From: Zarea fungicola
Lineage: Eukaryota > Ascomycota > Sordariomycetes > Hypocreales > Cordycipitaceae
DNA: 64,000 nt
NCBI GenBank assembly: GCA_900169235.1
Contig: FWCC01000017.1
Span: 124,001 to 188,000 of the forward strand
Direction of reading: 5' to 3'
Position numbers and translations under genes: made by a program. Within the stretch, counting starts at the first letter, position 1. Each line of letters opens with the position of its first letter. The notes under the pieces are model-generated. The model was given only the letters and a program-made list of their open reading frames with translations. It did not search any database and had not been told where the DNA came from. Shown piece after piece: positions 34,781 to 47,308 of the stretch.

Positions 34781-36096
34781 ATGGAAAAGGCCAACAACTG
34801 GTTGGCCGTGCCGACATCACTCCTGAGCGCTGGCCGCACCTCCAAATTTGCGCGTGCCCTCGCCGGCGTCTCGCTCTTCCTCTTCATCATCCTATTTTAT
34901 AGCCTGGGCATCGGCCATGGACGCAGCTCGGGTCTCTCTCGAAAGTCGACGACGAGCCCCTCCCGCGCCGAGCGCCGGCTCATGCAGGCCGCGGGCAACA
35001 GCACCCTCGGCTTCGAGTCGATTCGCTTCATCAACATGCCCGGGCGCTTCGACCGGACCGACGCGGCGACGCTGCAGGCATTTCTGTCAGGCATTGACCT
35101 TACCGAGGTGGAGGGCGTGGACATGAAGGATCGCACGGATGTGGGCATGCCGCCGGAGCATCTGAGCAGAGTGAAGAAGGGAGAGAAGGGTTGCTATCGC
35201 GCCCACGCCAATGTACGTTGTTTGAATCATTTTCTTTTTAAATATGAGATGTGTGGACGAAGAAACTCAAAGACTAATACAAAAATCCTTTGATCCAGAT
35301 TTGGAGCCAAATGCTCCACGACAAGACCCCCGCCGTCCTCATCCTCGAATCCGACGCCGCCTGGGACGTCAACCTCCGCGAAATCATGAGCAACCTCAAC
35401 CAGTACTTCACCTACTTCCTCACCGAGCTCAACTCCCGGTCTCTCCCCAACCCGGGCCACGACGGCCGCAGCCAGCGCAACCGGCGCTTCGTCCAGCTCG
35501 ACCCCCGCGACCCCTGGCACAGCACCCACTGGGACCTCCTCTCCTTTGGGCAGTGCTTCGAGGACTCGCGCAACAAGAACACGGCCCTCCGCTTCCCCGA
35601 CGCCCACGTCCCCGCCGGCAAGGACTACTTTGGCGACACCCTCGGCGAGGAGCGCGTCGCCCGCCGCTCCGGCGGCATCGTCTGCACCACCGCCTACGCC
35701 ATCTCCCAGACGGGCGCCGTCAAGCTGCTCCTCCGCGGCGCCGTCGACCTCGACAACCCCATCGACCTGGTCATGCGCCGCATGATCATGTCCGAGGACC
35801 TGCTCGCGTACAGCATCATGCCCCCCATCTTTGGCCAGTGGGAGTACATTCCCAACATTGGCATGGCCGAGCGCGGCGCCAACAGTGACATCCACTCCGG
35901 CGAGGACGCGGACAAGGCTGCGGCCGTCAACATGTCCGGGTGGGACGAGGTCAAGAGGACGGGCAGCGTGTGGCAGGACCGCGAGGGCCACCCGGACGCC
36001 GCGTTCAAGGACATGGCGCTGCAGGCGGCGTGGAAGCTCGTGTTTGAGAACTCGTCGCTCGAGGCCAGTCAGTTTAAAGAGGCGGACGGCAACTAA
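34781..36096 (+). CDS. Glycosyltransferase family 25-like type II membrane protein
   Basis: Two exons, 34781..35212 and 35299..36096 (86-nt intron), give 409 residues. A cytosolic stub precedes one hydrophobic anchor at about residues 25-45, then a Ser/Arg-rich stem. The catalytic part begins with IRFINMPGRFDRTD (81-94), the GT25 N-terminal pattern, and continues with KGCYRAHAN and VLILESDAAWD (157-167). The E161-x-D163 pair is the metal-binding DxD-like element of this family. The second exon is unusually GC-rich with strong C preference at third positions, suggesting high codon bias. The enzyme probably acts in the Golgi. In fungi this group is widespread and its acceptors are not established. 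The ATG at 34781 is the first in this frame after an A-rich leader. Confidence 0.88.
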
Positions 36097-37662
36097 AGAA
36101 CGAAGAAGATGAAATGTACAACGACAAAACAAACAGGAGAGACGGAAAGGAAAAAAACCCCCGAAATGAAGGAATAAAAAAGAGAGGGGGGGAGACAAAG
36201 AATAAGGAGAAGAAGCAGAAGTAGAAGAAGGGGAGACTCGTTTTTTTGGAAATTCTTTTGTACAGGGTTTGGAGATAATCTCGTCCTATTTTTGGGGGAT
36301 AGTAAAAAGGGTCCGTCTCTTGGATACAAAATCTTGTAACATGTACAAAGAGGGAGGGTGATTGGGCATGGCATCAGCGCTTCGATTTTCGATTATATTT
36401 TTACTACTTTTTTTCCTACTATTTTCTTGTACATTTACTAAATTTATTCTCGTCATCTGGTCACCTTTTGACTCGGCAAATCCCATGAACGAGATGTGTG
36501 TACGCGATGTGTGTACGCGATGTCTGCATGCTTGCAGACCAATACAACCCACGGTCAACAAATCACATGTTCTTCCCTCGCAACTTACATGACGTGACCG
36601 GCCCGACATGTCCAGACGTAGCCGCATCGCGAGCAGAAATCTCATGGTACAGGCACATCATCACGACTGCATTCGCCATCAAATAGGATCAAGCGTTTCC
36701 ATTTCAGTGCAGGCATAACCTGGGTATAACTACTCTCGGAAAACTACCTAAGCAAAGAGAAAGCATCTTTGACTTCCCAAACCAAAAAAAAAGTAAAAAA
36801 AAAATAGAGGGTCCTTTTTATATCCCCTTCTCATGTGCCAGCATTTCGCAAAGCATCAAGAGTGCCCTCGCCGAATCGAGGTGCAAATGTTTTTGGAGTC
36901 CGTACTCCAACCCAAAAATATCCCAGCTACTTTGTCAAAAAAAGCAGCGTAAAAGCCATTTTCCTCTCATCCCATATATTCGGCTTCTTGAAGCCATCCA
37001 TCCCCGCCAGATCTATGTAAAAAATATTGTTCCTCCAAGGCAGCTAGATGAAGCCCGCCAGAGGCAGATATTATTATCTTGTATTGTCGTAGAGTGTTGA
37101 GACATCTGATGATTCACTGATCAACAGCCAAGCCGAAGCAAGATGCCAAGCCAAGTTCAAGTACCAAGCAGGTATGAACTCCACGAATAAAAAAGTAAGG
37201 TGTTGAAGACTGGTTCCAGACGTTGCCAGCAAAAGGGTATGTGCAAGAAGATGAAGAGCAGAAGCAGACGACGAAAAGGTCATTAAAAAGGTATCAGGAG
37301 AAACGAAGAGCGACTTAAAAGTCAAAAATGTTCCACCAGACAGGTTGTGTGGTGAGCTTCGCGTGTTGCGGGGTATCTGCCCAAATGCCACCAGTGTCCA
37401 GAAACCAGAAAGAATAAAACGCAAAGAGTTGAGAAAAGAGTTGAAAAAGAGCTTGAAAAGCAAATGTTGTGAATCCGTGTCATCGTAAGTGGTCGTGATC
37501 TAGACGTTTCGCCGTCAAAATCAGTCGCGTGAGAGACGCATTCCTTTTTGGCCCAGCCAAGTCGGCCGAGTAGTTTGATATTCGGACCCAGTTGCATATA
37601 GCGATAAGAAAGAAAATAGAAAGAATAAACCGAACCGGTAAACGCCGCGTATGCATATCGTA
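36097..37662. other. Convergent 3' flanks
   Basis: 1.6 kb between the GT25 gene and the Stb3 homologue. It is A-rich near 36110-36230 and 36780-36810. A 13-bp tandem repeat lies at 36493-36523 and several GCCAAG hexamers at about 37125-37155, on the Stb3 3' side. No gene is supported. Confidence 0.55.
36493..36523. repeat. 13-bp tandem repeat
   Basis: Unit GATGTGTGTACGC, 2.4 copies, in non-coding sequence. Confidence 0.85.
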
Positions 37663-38721
37663 TTATACAGAACCAAGTCGTAGAAGAGCCTCGACAGCCT
37701 CGCGCTCCTGGGCATCAGAGGCACCATGGAGGGGAGACATGAAAAGGCTGTTGGTTTGAGGGGGGTGAGCCATGCCGGACCGGCCGGAGAAAGAACGCAT
37801 GCCCGTGGCACCGTAGGTGTGCGGGACAGGCATGTTGGGGCCATCAAGAGCGGCAGCCATATTGGGGTATGATTCGGCGCGCAACGCGGCGGCACCCATG
37901 GCAGCCCAGTCTTCGTCGTCCGTGACATCCTCGGGGTCGTCATTCATGGTCACATCGTCATCGGGGGCCTCGGAGCACGAAGCAGACTCGTAGCCGTCCA
38001 TCGACATCTTGTCAGCCTCATCCTCCATCATGGGGATGATGGCCTGGTCGTCGTGGGAGAAGTGAAACGACTCCCCACCTGACCGAAACATGTTTGCCCT
38101 AGCCTTCTCCTGGGCTCGTAGGGCATTTCTGGAGATGGGGATTCCGCCGTTGGGCAAGGAGTCGGGCGGGGTGGCCTCGCGGTCACGTCCTGGAAGTCCT
38201 CGTCGCTTGGCATTCCACCGTCCCCAACCGACCTTTTCAAAATCCACTTCGTTTTCGCCTTTGGCGCCGTCTCCACGGCCCTCAAGAGCACCCACGACTA
38301 GCCTGCGAGCCTTGGTCGGAGGGATGCCAGAGAAGCCGGGAACCGATGTCGTCAGGTAACCGATTATGTGTCGTATCGCGAGAGGACCGTGGTTGAGCAG
38401 GATCTCTGGCAGATGATACGTTGCCAGCATACCGCTGGTAATGGTACCGGAAGCATCGTGATGCGGGGAGACGGAGCGCTTGAGGCCATCGGCGTCTTCG
38501 TGCAGGTCCAAGTCGGAGTCGACCGGCTCGAGCTTGGCCTTTTGAAGCTGCGCCTTGAGGCCGTGGGCGGCAAGCGCAGGGGAGATGGAGTTGGGAGGTG
38601 TCGGAAGATTATGAGATCGTGTCACAGTCGCCGGGTCGCTTCGATCCGCTACAACAGCTAAGTTGTCTCGGTTCAAGAAGGCCTGGGGGATGTCACGAGC
38701 AGCAGCTGCCATGGAAGCCAT
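37663..38721 (-). CDS. stb3: Stb3-like Sin3-binding transcription regulator
   Basis: Intronless, 352 residues. The conserved core lies at residues about 96-173: GMLATYHLPEILLNHGPLAI, then RHIIGYLTTSVPGFSGIPPT, then KARRLVVGALE and FEKVGWGRWNAKRRG. This matches the Stb3 family (PF10330), which in yeast binds the ribosomal RNA processing element and recruits the Sin3/Rpd3 deacetylase to growth genes. The C-terminal half is acidic and disordered (DDDVTMNDDPEDVTDDEDW). The ATG at 38721 opens with MASMAAAARD. It is probably nuclear. Its role in filamentous fungi is inferred from yeast only. The gene has a long non-coding upstream region with many short upstream frames. Confidence 0.88.
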   Translation of the reverse strand: MASMAAAARDIPQAFLNRDNLAVVADRSDPATVTRSHNLPTPPNSISPALAAHGLKAQLQKAKLEPVDSDLDLHEDADGLKRSVSPHHDASGTITSGMLATYHLPEILLNHGPLAIRHIIGYLTTSVPGFSGIPPTKARRLVVGALEGRGDGAKGENEVDFEKVGWGRWNAKRRGLPGRDREATPPDSLPNGGIPISRNALRAQEKARANMFRSGGESFHFSHDDQAIIPMMEDEADKMSMDGYESASCSEAPDDDVTMNDDPEDVTDDEDWAAMGAAALRAESYPNMAAALDGPNMPVPHTYGATGMRSFSGRSGMAHPPQTNSLFMSPLHGASDAQEREAVEALLRLGSV

Positions 38722-41700
38722 GATGTACCAGATGTATCAGGGATGCTTTAGAACAATCTGGGTGAGGTGTTAGTGGGATTCCAAGGCAGAGCAAATGAAT
38801 ATTGTGAAAGTTGATGAGACTGAATATGGTAATGATCAAAGAGAGTGAGTGGTGGGTAGGTAGCAAGCCGTCAAAGTGTCGTAGCAAACGGCTACTTCTC
38901 AGATTGCGATATAGGAGGTGATGATGTAGTATTGTTTGAGTCACTAGGCAAGGGTACGTACTGTGACTGTCCCAAAGCGGAAATTGGCGTTCTGGTATAA
39001 CTTGAGCAGGAAGATGTGAACAAATTATGCGTATAGGCAGGCTGGCAGAGCTGGCGCGACTCTCTGGACTGTGACAGAAGACTCTCGATGATTATTATAG
39101 AGTGGGATGCGTTGTTGTTGTTGCTTTACAGAAGAGAAGAAGGAGGGAGGGTTGGAGGCGCGGCGAGGAGGAAACACGAGTTATGTATACCAGGGCGGCG
39201 CTGCAGTGACAGACAATAACTGTTTAGTGGACAGAACGGTGCGCTAGGTGACGATACAGAGCGCGCACGCCGGTAACCATTTGAAAGGGGGGGGGGGGTG
39301 TCTTGGCTGGTAACGGAGTACGGAAGTACTGGCAGTCACAGGTTCCCGCAAAAAGTGACAAGCTTGCTTGGATAAGTAGACTTTCCAGAAGCCGAGCCAC
39401 GCCAGCCGAGCCTGAGAGCCTGAGCCTAACTTGGGGGAATAAAAAGGTACATGACAGCCAAGGTACCTTGTGTTTGGCGAAGACGCAAAGAAGGTAATGG
39501 CAGGTGACAAGCACGCCGTCTAGAGTGATAGAGGCACGCCATGAAGGAACCAGTGATCCACTGCAACTCTGGTGGCTTTTGCAAGTACCATTGACGCGAA
39601 ATCGTGTCGTCAGAGTGGAGGGTGTGTTTCCAAAGCCACGCTATTTTGGTCGATGCAGTGGGCTTTCTCTTCCGAGTTGGTACCTCGGGTGCATGTACCT
39701 ATTTGATTCCTTTGATCCCAGCAGACGCATTGCAGTGTTCCAGCCAGAGGTACTTGGCTGACACATGAACCATCCCATGACTCCAGCCGCAAGCCAGCCA
39801 TGCTGTTCCTATTTCGGCAAGCCAGAGATTAGGAAATTCTGCAGCCTGTGGTTCAGTGTAGATAGGATGCATGGAACATTTTGGAAACTGCTGCATTACA
39901 CACGGGCTAGTATGCCTTGTATTTGTTCCCGGCGAATGAGTGACTACAACAGCCACTGTACGACTTGGATAGCGCAAACGGCGTTTGGGCTTTACTAGTA
40001 TTACGAGCATGTCTCTACAAATGTGCCAAAAACAGGAATCCAACTTGATAGCCTCTGACCAGTAAGCTGACCTAATTACAGCACACTATACATGGCCAGT
40101 GCCTGAATGGCAGCGAATGCGAGAGTGTGTGCTTGCTTGTATGTGTATGTGTGCGTGCTACTCGTACGCGAAAGCTGACGATGGGTTCGTTTGGGTTTGC
40201 CCTAATCATTTTCGTGATTTATTAAACTAGTGCGTATCTTTTTTTTCTTCTGGGTTTATTTCTGTGCAATGGGCGTTCATCATCGGAATCGTGTATCGAT
40301 GTTGTTGCGTTTCCCCACGGCGTGTGATCGGAGCTTCTCGGCCAGCAAAGTGGACAACGTGGGTGTATCAGTTGATAGGCAACGCGGGGGACAAGCAACG
40401 AGATGGAAAGCGAGTCGTGCTAGCATGTGTTGACAGTACCGTGTACCAGTACGTGTTTAACGTGTATGGAGACAAAACGGCTGCATTGCGTACAGTAACT
40501 AGTGTGCTTTGTTAGCTGTGGCTCTCTACCCGGTGTGCGGGCGGTGATGCCGCAAGTCTGTAACTCAATAAACATGTAGACTCTTTGGATGAACAAAACC
40601 CTCTGCCAGTGAATCCGTGCTGCAACAAGGTCGGTCACAATTGGGCCAACTCCAAGTACCTGCAGCACACTCAGCCGTGTCACCCATCCAACCATCCTCA
40701 GCGCAATGCTCATTCACTGGAGCCTTCAGCGAGCTCCTCTCCACTGTGTTGAAGCGAGAGACACTTCTCCACCCAGCCCCGAACTCGCCTCGCCCCATTC
40801 GCATCCATTTTCATCCATCGCACGCCCGTGCCTCAATTCGCCCGCTTATTATACGTTGAAACAAGCTACAGCGCATTTTCAGCGCCATCGACAAGTCCTT
40901 ACAGCGGCTCATGTCATGCACATGTTGCTCTCCATTCGTCCACAGCCGACCCGACAGCCAATGACCGACCCGCGTTGCCTTGGATCCCATCTAGACTGAA
41001 GTCGCATCATCGTGCCCTGATTTACAATGTAAGAAAAGTCTTGGCGTCATTCATTTAATTTTTGTGCGTTTTTTTTGTGTATTCTTTCGATCCTGTAAAT
41101 TTCAATTTTGTTGGTGTTTGACCTGGCTTTCTGTTCCGTCTAAGTCAGTGCCAACCTTGCAAAACCCCCCTATCTTCAGATTAACTAATCTCCCTCCCTA
41201 TCCAGAATCCAATTATTCCCCTATTTCACCCTTACTTTTCTCCGACCCAAAATAAGCAAATAATTGTGTAAAAAATATCAAACCCTTTCTCATCGGTTAT
41301 TTCGTGCAGGACGGAGTAGATTTAGGGCTTTACCTTGGCACAAAACAATATGCCACTCTCACTCCCGGCCAGACTAAAACTGACGTGCAAATCAACACGA
41401 AGAAAGGATCCTCCTGCCCGGTTTAATTAACGCGTGTACTCAAAATAGTGCTCCCCATTTACTTCGGTAGCTTATTCCCCTAAAGTGGTTTCTTCTTTCC
41501 ATCTCTGACAGGGGGGGAGGGGTGTACGTTTGTGGGCATTGTGGTTCGACTTATTAAGAAAAGACTCGAAAAGGAAACCACAAGCCCAGTGGATATCTCA
41601 GCTACCTGGCCCTCTTCCGAAGCCCGTTTCTACTCCCGTACTCGTGGGCTACTTCGATGGCTCATGACGCTGGATCCATTTTGTTGGTGTCCGTTCTATG

Positions 41701-42812
41701 GGGTTCATATGCATAGCTTGGATCATCGGAGACAATTTCAAAGACATGAATGCGACAGCCTGAATGACTAGACGGGATAGAGACGGAGTGATTGAGGCAT
41801 TTTCTCTGCATCTATGACATGCCTGGACCTCCCGAAAACATCCATTTCTCTCGCAATTGATAACCGATATGAGTAAAAATTGCTACCGTGGTCTGCAGTG
41901 AGAGATAAACACCCGTCATCGCGTCCGAGCCGTGACACACTCGCCAGCCCACTTCCCCGCGCGTTCCGGCTAAGATAACACAATCCAAGCACTTTGTAAT
42001 TTGCTGTGATTTATTTTATTTATCTATTTTTGTGTGGCAATGTACGAAGCCCTAAACATATGCTCCGTAGATGACGGGATAATTAATTTCGTACCACATT
42101 GCATGTTCCTGACTATCAGAAGAGTGCCTGAACCAGTCATTGCGGCTTATCAATCCGTCAACCCCGCCAACCCGCCAATACAGAACCACATTGACACTCA
42201 AAGTATCAATTGCGTCACCCATTTCATTAGAGGCGCAAGATCAGAACAATTCCATTCTGGCCTATATCTAATTCCATTCCTTCTGCCTTTATGCCCGTCC
42301 GGCTTGTCGGTAGTGACGATCATGGTCTGGGTTTATCAATCAGCCGATCTACGCGTTTAAATCACCTCAAAGCCACCCACTTACCACACTTCTAGCCCAT
42401 CGTGCCAGCGACGTCTTCTCTATTGGCTGCATGTTGCTATATTAAAACAACGCAATGACAATGCCACCACCAACCCCCTCTTCATCACTGACAATGCATC
42501 CTTCCAGCTGTAAATATTTACCCCGCTCTATAATGCCTTGTTGCATTGCATACGAACACAGGATGGAGGGGCTTGTCTTCTTGTTCATGCAGGACTTGCC
42601 CCCCCCTTCCTGCCGGCTGCCTGAGTTCGAGACAGCTGGATTATTCCACAGTTCCCTATTGCCAAGCAAAATTTCGTAATAGTTTTCAAAAAGCACGGAG
42701 CCAATCGGTATCCGTAAAGAATATTCTAGAGCTTCATCGGTAAAAAGGAAACATGTTAAAACTGTGAATAAATTATGTACTATTTTATGTAGTTTGTACA
42801 TCTCAGAACTTG
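38722..42812. other. Gene-free region, 4.1 kb
   Basis: Between the start of the Stb3 homologue and the end of top3. No supportable gene. It includes a G12 run at 39287-39298, an ACGGAGTACGG motif at 39312 and ACGGAGTA at 41311. The right end is probably top3 3' UTR. Confidence 0.5.
39287..39298. repeat. G12 homopolymer
   Basis: Twelve consecutive G in non-coding sequence; a likely length-variable site and a possible sequencing weak point. Confidence 0.85.
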
Positions 42813-45113
42813 TTATACAGGCTGAGCAAACACAAACTCCCGACAAGCCCGCCTCAGTACATTGAGCCTTTCCTGCGATTGCATAAATACATCTCTATAC
42901 TGCGAGATGCTCTCCCGCAGCATCGCGTCTTTTGTCAGCCGGCCTTCGCAAATGGCCTTCATCTTAAGTTCCATCTCTTTTCGTAAAAATGGCTTCCCCA
43001 GACTCGTCTCAAAGTTCATCCTGTCAAAGCCCAGAATGAGAGCCACGCCCAACTGTGTCGGAACAAACACCTTGACAGTTCCTCCTCTGCCTCGCCCTGC
43101 CGCTGCTCCGGCGCCACCACGCCCGCCTCTCCCACGACCCCGGCCACGGCCACGACTGCGTGCCCCTCCCCTGCCCGCTGGTTCACCATCGCCGTCGGAA
43201 GCGTATTCGTCCTCGTCATTGCCGTTACTACCGGCTGTCCCGGCTCGGTCAGTGACTGCCACATACTCTCTTTGTTGAATTTTCTGAATGTGTTCTGCCA
43301 TTGTGGCATCTGTGCCGATTCCATTGGCATCCATGAGAGCAATGAGATCTGCTTCCGTAAGATAGGAGGGCGGGCCAGTCTTGCCCTCAGTCATCATGGC
43401 CTCCGTAGGCTCAAACTGCTCCCCCACGGTAAACTTTGGCAGCTCGGCCGTATCGTTCCACTTCTCGTATATGTAGACGTCGAGATAGTTTCTCTCCAAG
43501 ACTATGACACCATGGGCACTGAATAGCTCCTCGCCGTACTGCAAGTCAATCTCCGTCGCAGAACCCTTGGCATCGTCGGAGCAGCAGGCAAGAAATCTGC
43601 GTACAACGTACTCGTACAAGCGGCCCTCGTCGTACGTTAGCACGCCGGGCGCCGCGTGAGTAATTGGATGTATCGGTGGATGCGCCTTATCATCATGCCT
43701 CCCCTCACGCGGCTGGCGAAACCCGCCACCTACAAGACCATGCGCAAACTGGCCCCAACGCTGGTCAGGCGTCTGCTTCTGCACCAGGCCGCGTAGGTTG
43801 ATACCTTTGTCGAAGCGGTCCGTCTCCGTGCGTGGGTAGCTGATGAAGCCCCTTGTGTAGAGAGACTCGGCAATAGTCATGGCTTGCTGGCCGCTCATGC
43901 GGAGAAGGCGAGTGGCGGCCTTTTGCAGCTCGACAGTTGTAAGCGGCAAGGGTTTGAACTTGCGCGTGGGCTTCTCCTGTACTTTTGTGATTTTGGCGCG
44001 CTTGGCAGCGAGGCACCGCTCGTAGAGGATGACAGTCGTCATACGGTCAAAGAGCCGGTGACGCGACCAGCTGAACAAGACTTGCTTGCCCTCTCGCTTG
44101 TGTACAACTTTGATGCTCCAGAACGGTTCCGGTACAAAGTTTCTAACGCGAAAGTATCGATCCACAACGAAGCCTAGTGTTGGGAATTGACATGAACCTG
44201 GTATAATGATTAGCATAAGTATTGGTACATCTCTCAAGGCTCACCGCACCGTAGCTCAGCGTCAGATTCTCCATGGGTCCACCAAGTGGCCGTAGATTGT
44301 TGGTCATGAATCTCGTAAAGGCGTAGCCAATTCGAAGGTCCAGCTCTATGCGTCCCGCGACGGCAGCAACTTGCTTTTCATCGAGATCGATAAGACGTGT
44401 AGCTGCGGCTAATACGTGTCTGCAAAAGTAGGCAGAAAAAAGGGTTAGAAAATGGGCCTTGACTTTGAAAAACAAAACTACAAGGAGATGATCGGTCACT
44501 TACGCTCTTTCGACGTTGCTAAAACGGGCTCGTTTCACTTGAAGATTGCTATTGCCCTTCTTGGCGGCATCGACAACTTCTTGGCCAATATACTCCCCTT
44601 CACGGTCACAATCGGTCCAGATGACGAGCATACGAGCATACCTGGCTTGATCCGCAAGGTTCTTGGCAATGTCTTTCTTGTCCTAGAAAAATAGTTGGCG
44701 ATTTTGTCCATTTATTCGGCAGACTCATAAAAATTAAACACAAAATCAATCGTACCTCGTAAACATTACTGACCACCGGGGCATTGAATAGTGTTTCTGG
44801 AGGCGGATAGCTCCAATTCTTGTATTCGCCAGAAAAGTCGAGATTGGTGAGATGCCCCGACACGCATGTCATTGTAACGGAGCATGGGCCGTACGGTGGT
44901 CCAAAATCAAAGTCAAATGAATAGTTTTTGACATATTGGTTCTTTGTATTGTGCTTTGGGATGCAAATTACTTGTATTAGCAAAGTGACACAATTTGGAA
45001 TCGTCGGATTTCATGGGTCTATGAGAACTCACTGTTTGAAATTGGCCGCCGGAGAGATGGCCGGCAACGGCTTTGGAGATGGCTGGCTTTTCAGCCACGC
45101 ATAGGACTCTCAT
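42813..45113 (-). CDS. top3: DNA topoisomerase III (type IA)
   Basis: Five exons, 45113..45033, 44953..44756, 44682..44504, 44419..44250 and 44197..42813, give 670 residues. The Toprim domain starts at MRVLCVAEKPAISKAVA and includes TDCDREGE (116-123), whose acidic residues bind Mg2+. LSYG-SCQFPTLGFVVDRYF spans intron 4, which uses a less usual GTGCGG donor; it is the only one that keeps this block in frame. The catalytic tyrosine is Tyr330 in GFISYPRTETDRF. The helix-turn segment DANGIGTDATMAEHI is intact. An acidic then RGG-rich insert occupies about residues 527-582, before VKVFVPTQLGVALI. There are no C-terminal zinc fingers, as in yeast Top3. The enzyme works with a RecQ helicase and Rmi1 to dissolve recombination intermediates in the nucleus. 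Confidence 0.96.
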
Positions 45114-45850
45114 TGCGAATGCAGGTGTCTTTTGGCAGATTCATGGAATTTTTTATGATTATATGTGTGTCGATTGTCGTGAAGGCCGATGTATGTCTGT
45201 TCAGCTCCAGGCTATAAACGCGTCGCGTGATTCCAATCATGCAGCTGTATTCTCATGCCCCTTGCTGCCCACTTCGACTGCATCGTGGGAACAAATATGT
45301 CGTTTGATACAGCTTTAACGCTCCATATTTGTGTTATTTATACGCTTTTCTGGTGCAATTTCGCGTTGCTAGGATATTGTTTGTGAATGTTGGGGCAGTA
45401 GGATGAGATTTTGTCGACAGGCAGGTGCCAGCTTTGCTTCGACCCACCCAAGCTCCGGCACGGTTGAAGCTCATGCTTTTACCAGCAAACGCAACAATCA
45501 TAGGAGTATTACAGGTACGAAGCATATTGGAAATTAAAATTCATTGTCAAATTCGTCTAAGCAAGTATATACGATTGCATATTTCACTGCCATGGCCACA
45601 CTGGCAACCCCATGCAAGGTTACTTAGCGCCGGATCATGTCCCACCCGGGCTAGAAGCGCTCACCCGCATTCTGTCCCCCTCTATGACGCGCCAAAGGCC
45701 CGATCCCCTTTGTCAACATTACGCAAAACTTCGCCCCTCATATTGACACGTTTATCCAAAGGACCGTCTCGGGGCATTTCTGGGGTCTCACTGTCTCCTT
45801 TTTGTAGAAGCGTCGACCCAAAAAATCGATATTCGCTTCTCACAGTCACC
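45114..45850. other. Divergent promoter, top3 / DUF1295 gene
   Basis: 737 bp between divergent start codons. No coding sequence is supported and no clear TATA box is seen. Confidence 0.5.
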
Positions 45851-47069
45851 ATGATTCCAGCCCTCTTGTCCCTCGAGGACTGCGCCGACTACACCAAGAC
45901 GGTGCAGCCCTTCCTCCCCCAGCTCTATGCCTTGCCTCAGGTGCTCATAAACAACGGTGCCAACCTTGCCGGTCTCAAGGGCATCTACATTGAGACGAAC
46001 CCGCTCGTCACGGGCTTCTCCGTCTCAGTGCTACTTGGCGCCGTCTTCCTCGCCGTGTCTGAGCTCAACAGGAACTACTCCCAGGTTGATCGCCTGTGGA
46101 GCATCCTGCCCAATCTCTATGTTATTCATTTCGCCGCTTGGGCTCGCCTTGCGGGCTTTGCTCACCATCGTCTGGACTTGGTCGCTATTGCTACCACTAT
46201 TTGGAGTGTATGTTACTTTGAAAGCAGTGAGCATTTTTGCTATAATGTACCCCATACTGACAAGGTTTTTTGGCAGGCTCGCCTCACCTTCAACTACTGG
46301 CGCAAAGGTGGCTACAGTATTGGCTCAGAGGACTACAGATGGTGCATCATCATGAAGCAGGTCCCTAAGCCTGTCTTCTTCCTCTTCAATGTCACCTTCA
46401 TCTCCTTTATTCAGAGTGTTCTGCTCTTTGCCTTTTCTGCTGCCCCCGCCTACAACATTCTGCTCGCCAGCCGTTTTGAGCCAGAAATTACCGCTGCCGA
46501 CTGGATGTACTTTTACATTGAACTCGGTTTGGTTCTAAGTGAATGGATCAGCGATGGCCAGCAATGGGGTAAGCTAACCCCAAACAATATCCTGCTCATA
46601 CTTCTTCATAACATGTACTAATCCGCTACCCTCCAATCCAGACTACCAAACCGCCAAGCATGAGTACCTCAAGACGGCCAAGGTGCCCAAGGGCTGGTTC
46701 CAGGACGAGCTCGACCGCGGCTTCATCACCTCTGGTCTCTGGGCCTACAGCAGACACCCCAACTTCTTCGCCGAGCAGGCTATCTGGTTTGTCCTCTACC
46801 AGTGGAGCTGCTTCGCTACCAACTCTCTTTACAGCTGGGCCGGCGCCGGCTCCCTTGCCCTCTTCGCGCTCTTCCAGGGCTCGACCTGGCTCACCGAGCT
46901 CATCTCTACCGGCAAGTACCCTGAGTACAAAGACTACCAGAAGCAGGTCGGCATGTTCTTCCCCACATCGATCAAGGGCTACAAGCCTGTTCCAGTCAAG
47001 ACACCCAAGGTCATTCGAACCAGCGAGCTTGCCAAGCGTCAGGAAGGAAAGGAGCAGCAGAAGAACTAG
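45851..47069 (+). CDS. DUF1295 / steroid 5-alpha-reductase-like membrane protein
   Basis: Three exons, 45851..46207, 46277..46568 and 46642..47069 (introns 69 and 73 nt), give 358 residues. Several hydrophobic segments are visible (about 54-68, 88-118, 150-200 and in the C-terminal third). The signature ITSGLWAYSRHPNFFAEQAIW, then GKYPEYKDYQKQVGMFFP, is the C-terminal block of DUF1295 (PF06966), related to 3-oxo-5-alpha-steroid 4-dehydrogenases and isoprenylcysteine methyltransferases. The Arg-His-Pro-Asn stretch is the presumed cofactor site. The C-terminus is Lys-rich (RQEGKEQQKN), and an ER location is likely. The substrate is unknown; fungal members are usually annotated only as membrane proteins. 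Confidence 0.9.
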
Positions 47070-47308
47070 GGGCATTGACCGACAAGAAAGAAACCACATT
47101 CAGCTAATAGATGCCGTGTCTCGATTGAAGCCTCTTTCGGGGGAGAGCTGTCTATAGAACAGAATCTTGTACTTTTTTTCTACTCTTTCTTATTTACATA
47201 GCTTTCTTTATTTCTATAATTTTATCTATGTCTCTAAAACTCTATAATTTATCGTCTTCTTTCGAGGTTCACGCCTAGTCTTGCGTCCTTCTTGCGTCCT
47301 TCTACCCT

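Noticed and set aside
35244..36198. Long frames on both strands over the GT25 gene (214 and 323 residues)
   Set aside because: They are shadows of a GC3-rich exon. Arg/Pro/Ala-rich and Val/Gly/Ala-rich composition is typical of alternative frames.
45425..45850. N-terminal extension of the DUF1295 protein back to 45425
   Set aside because: The extension has no family similarity and lies in the divergent promoter. The ATG at 45851 gives the expected N-terminus.
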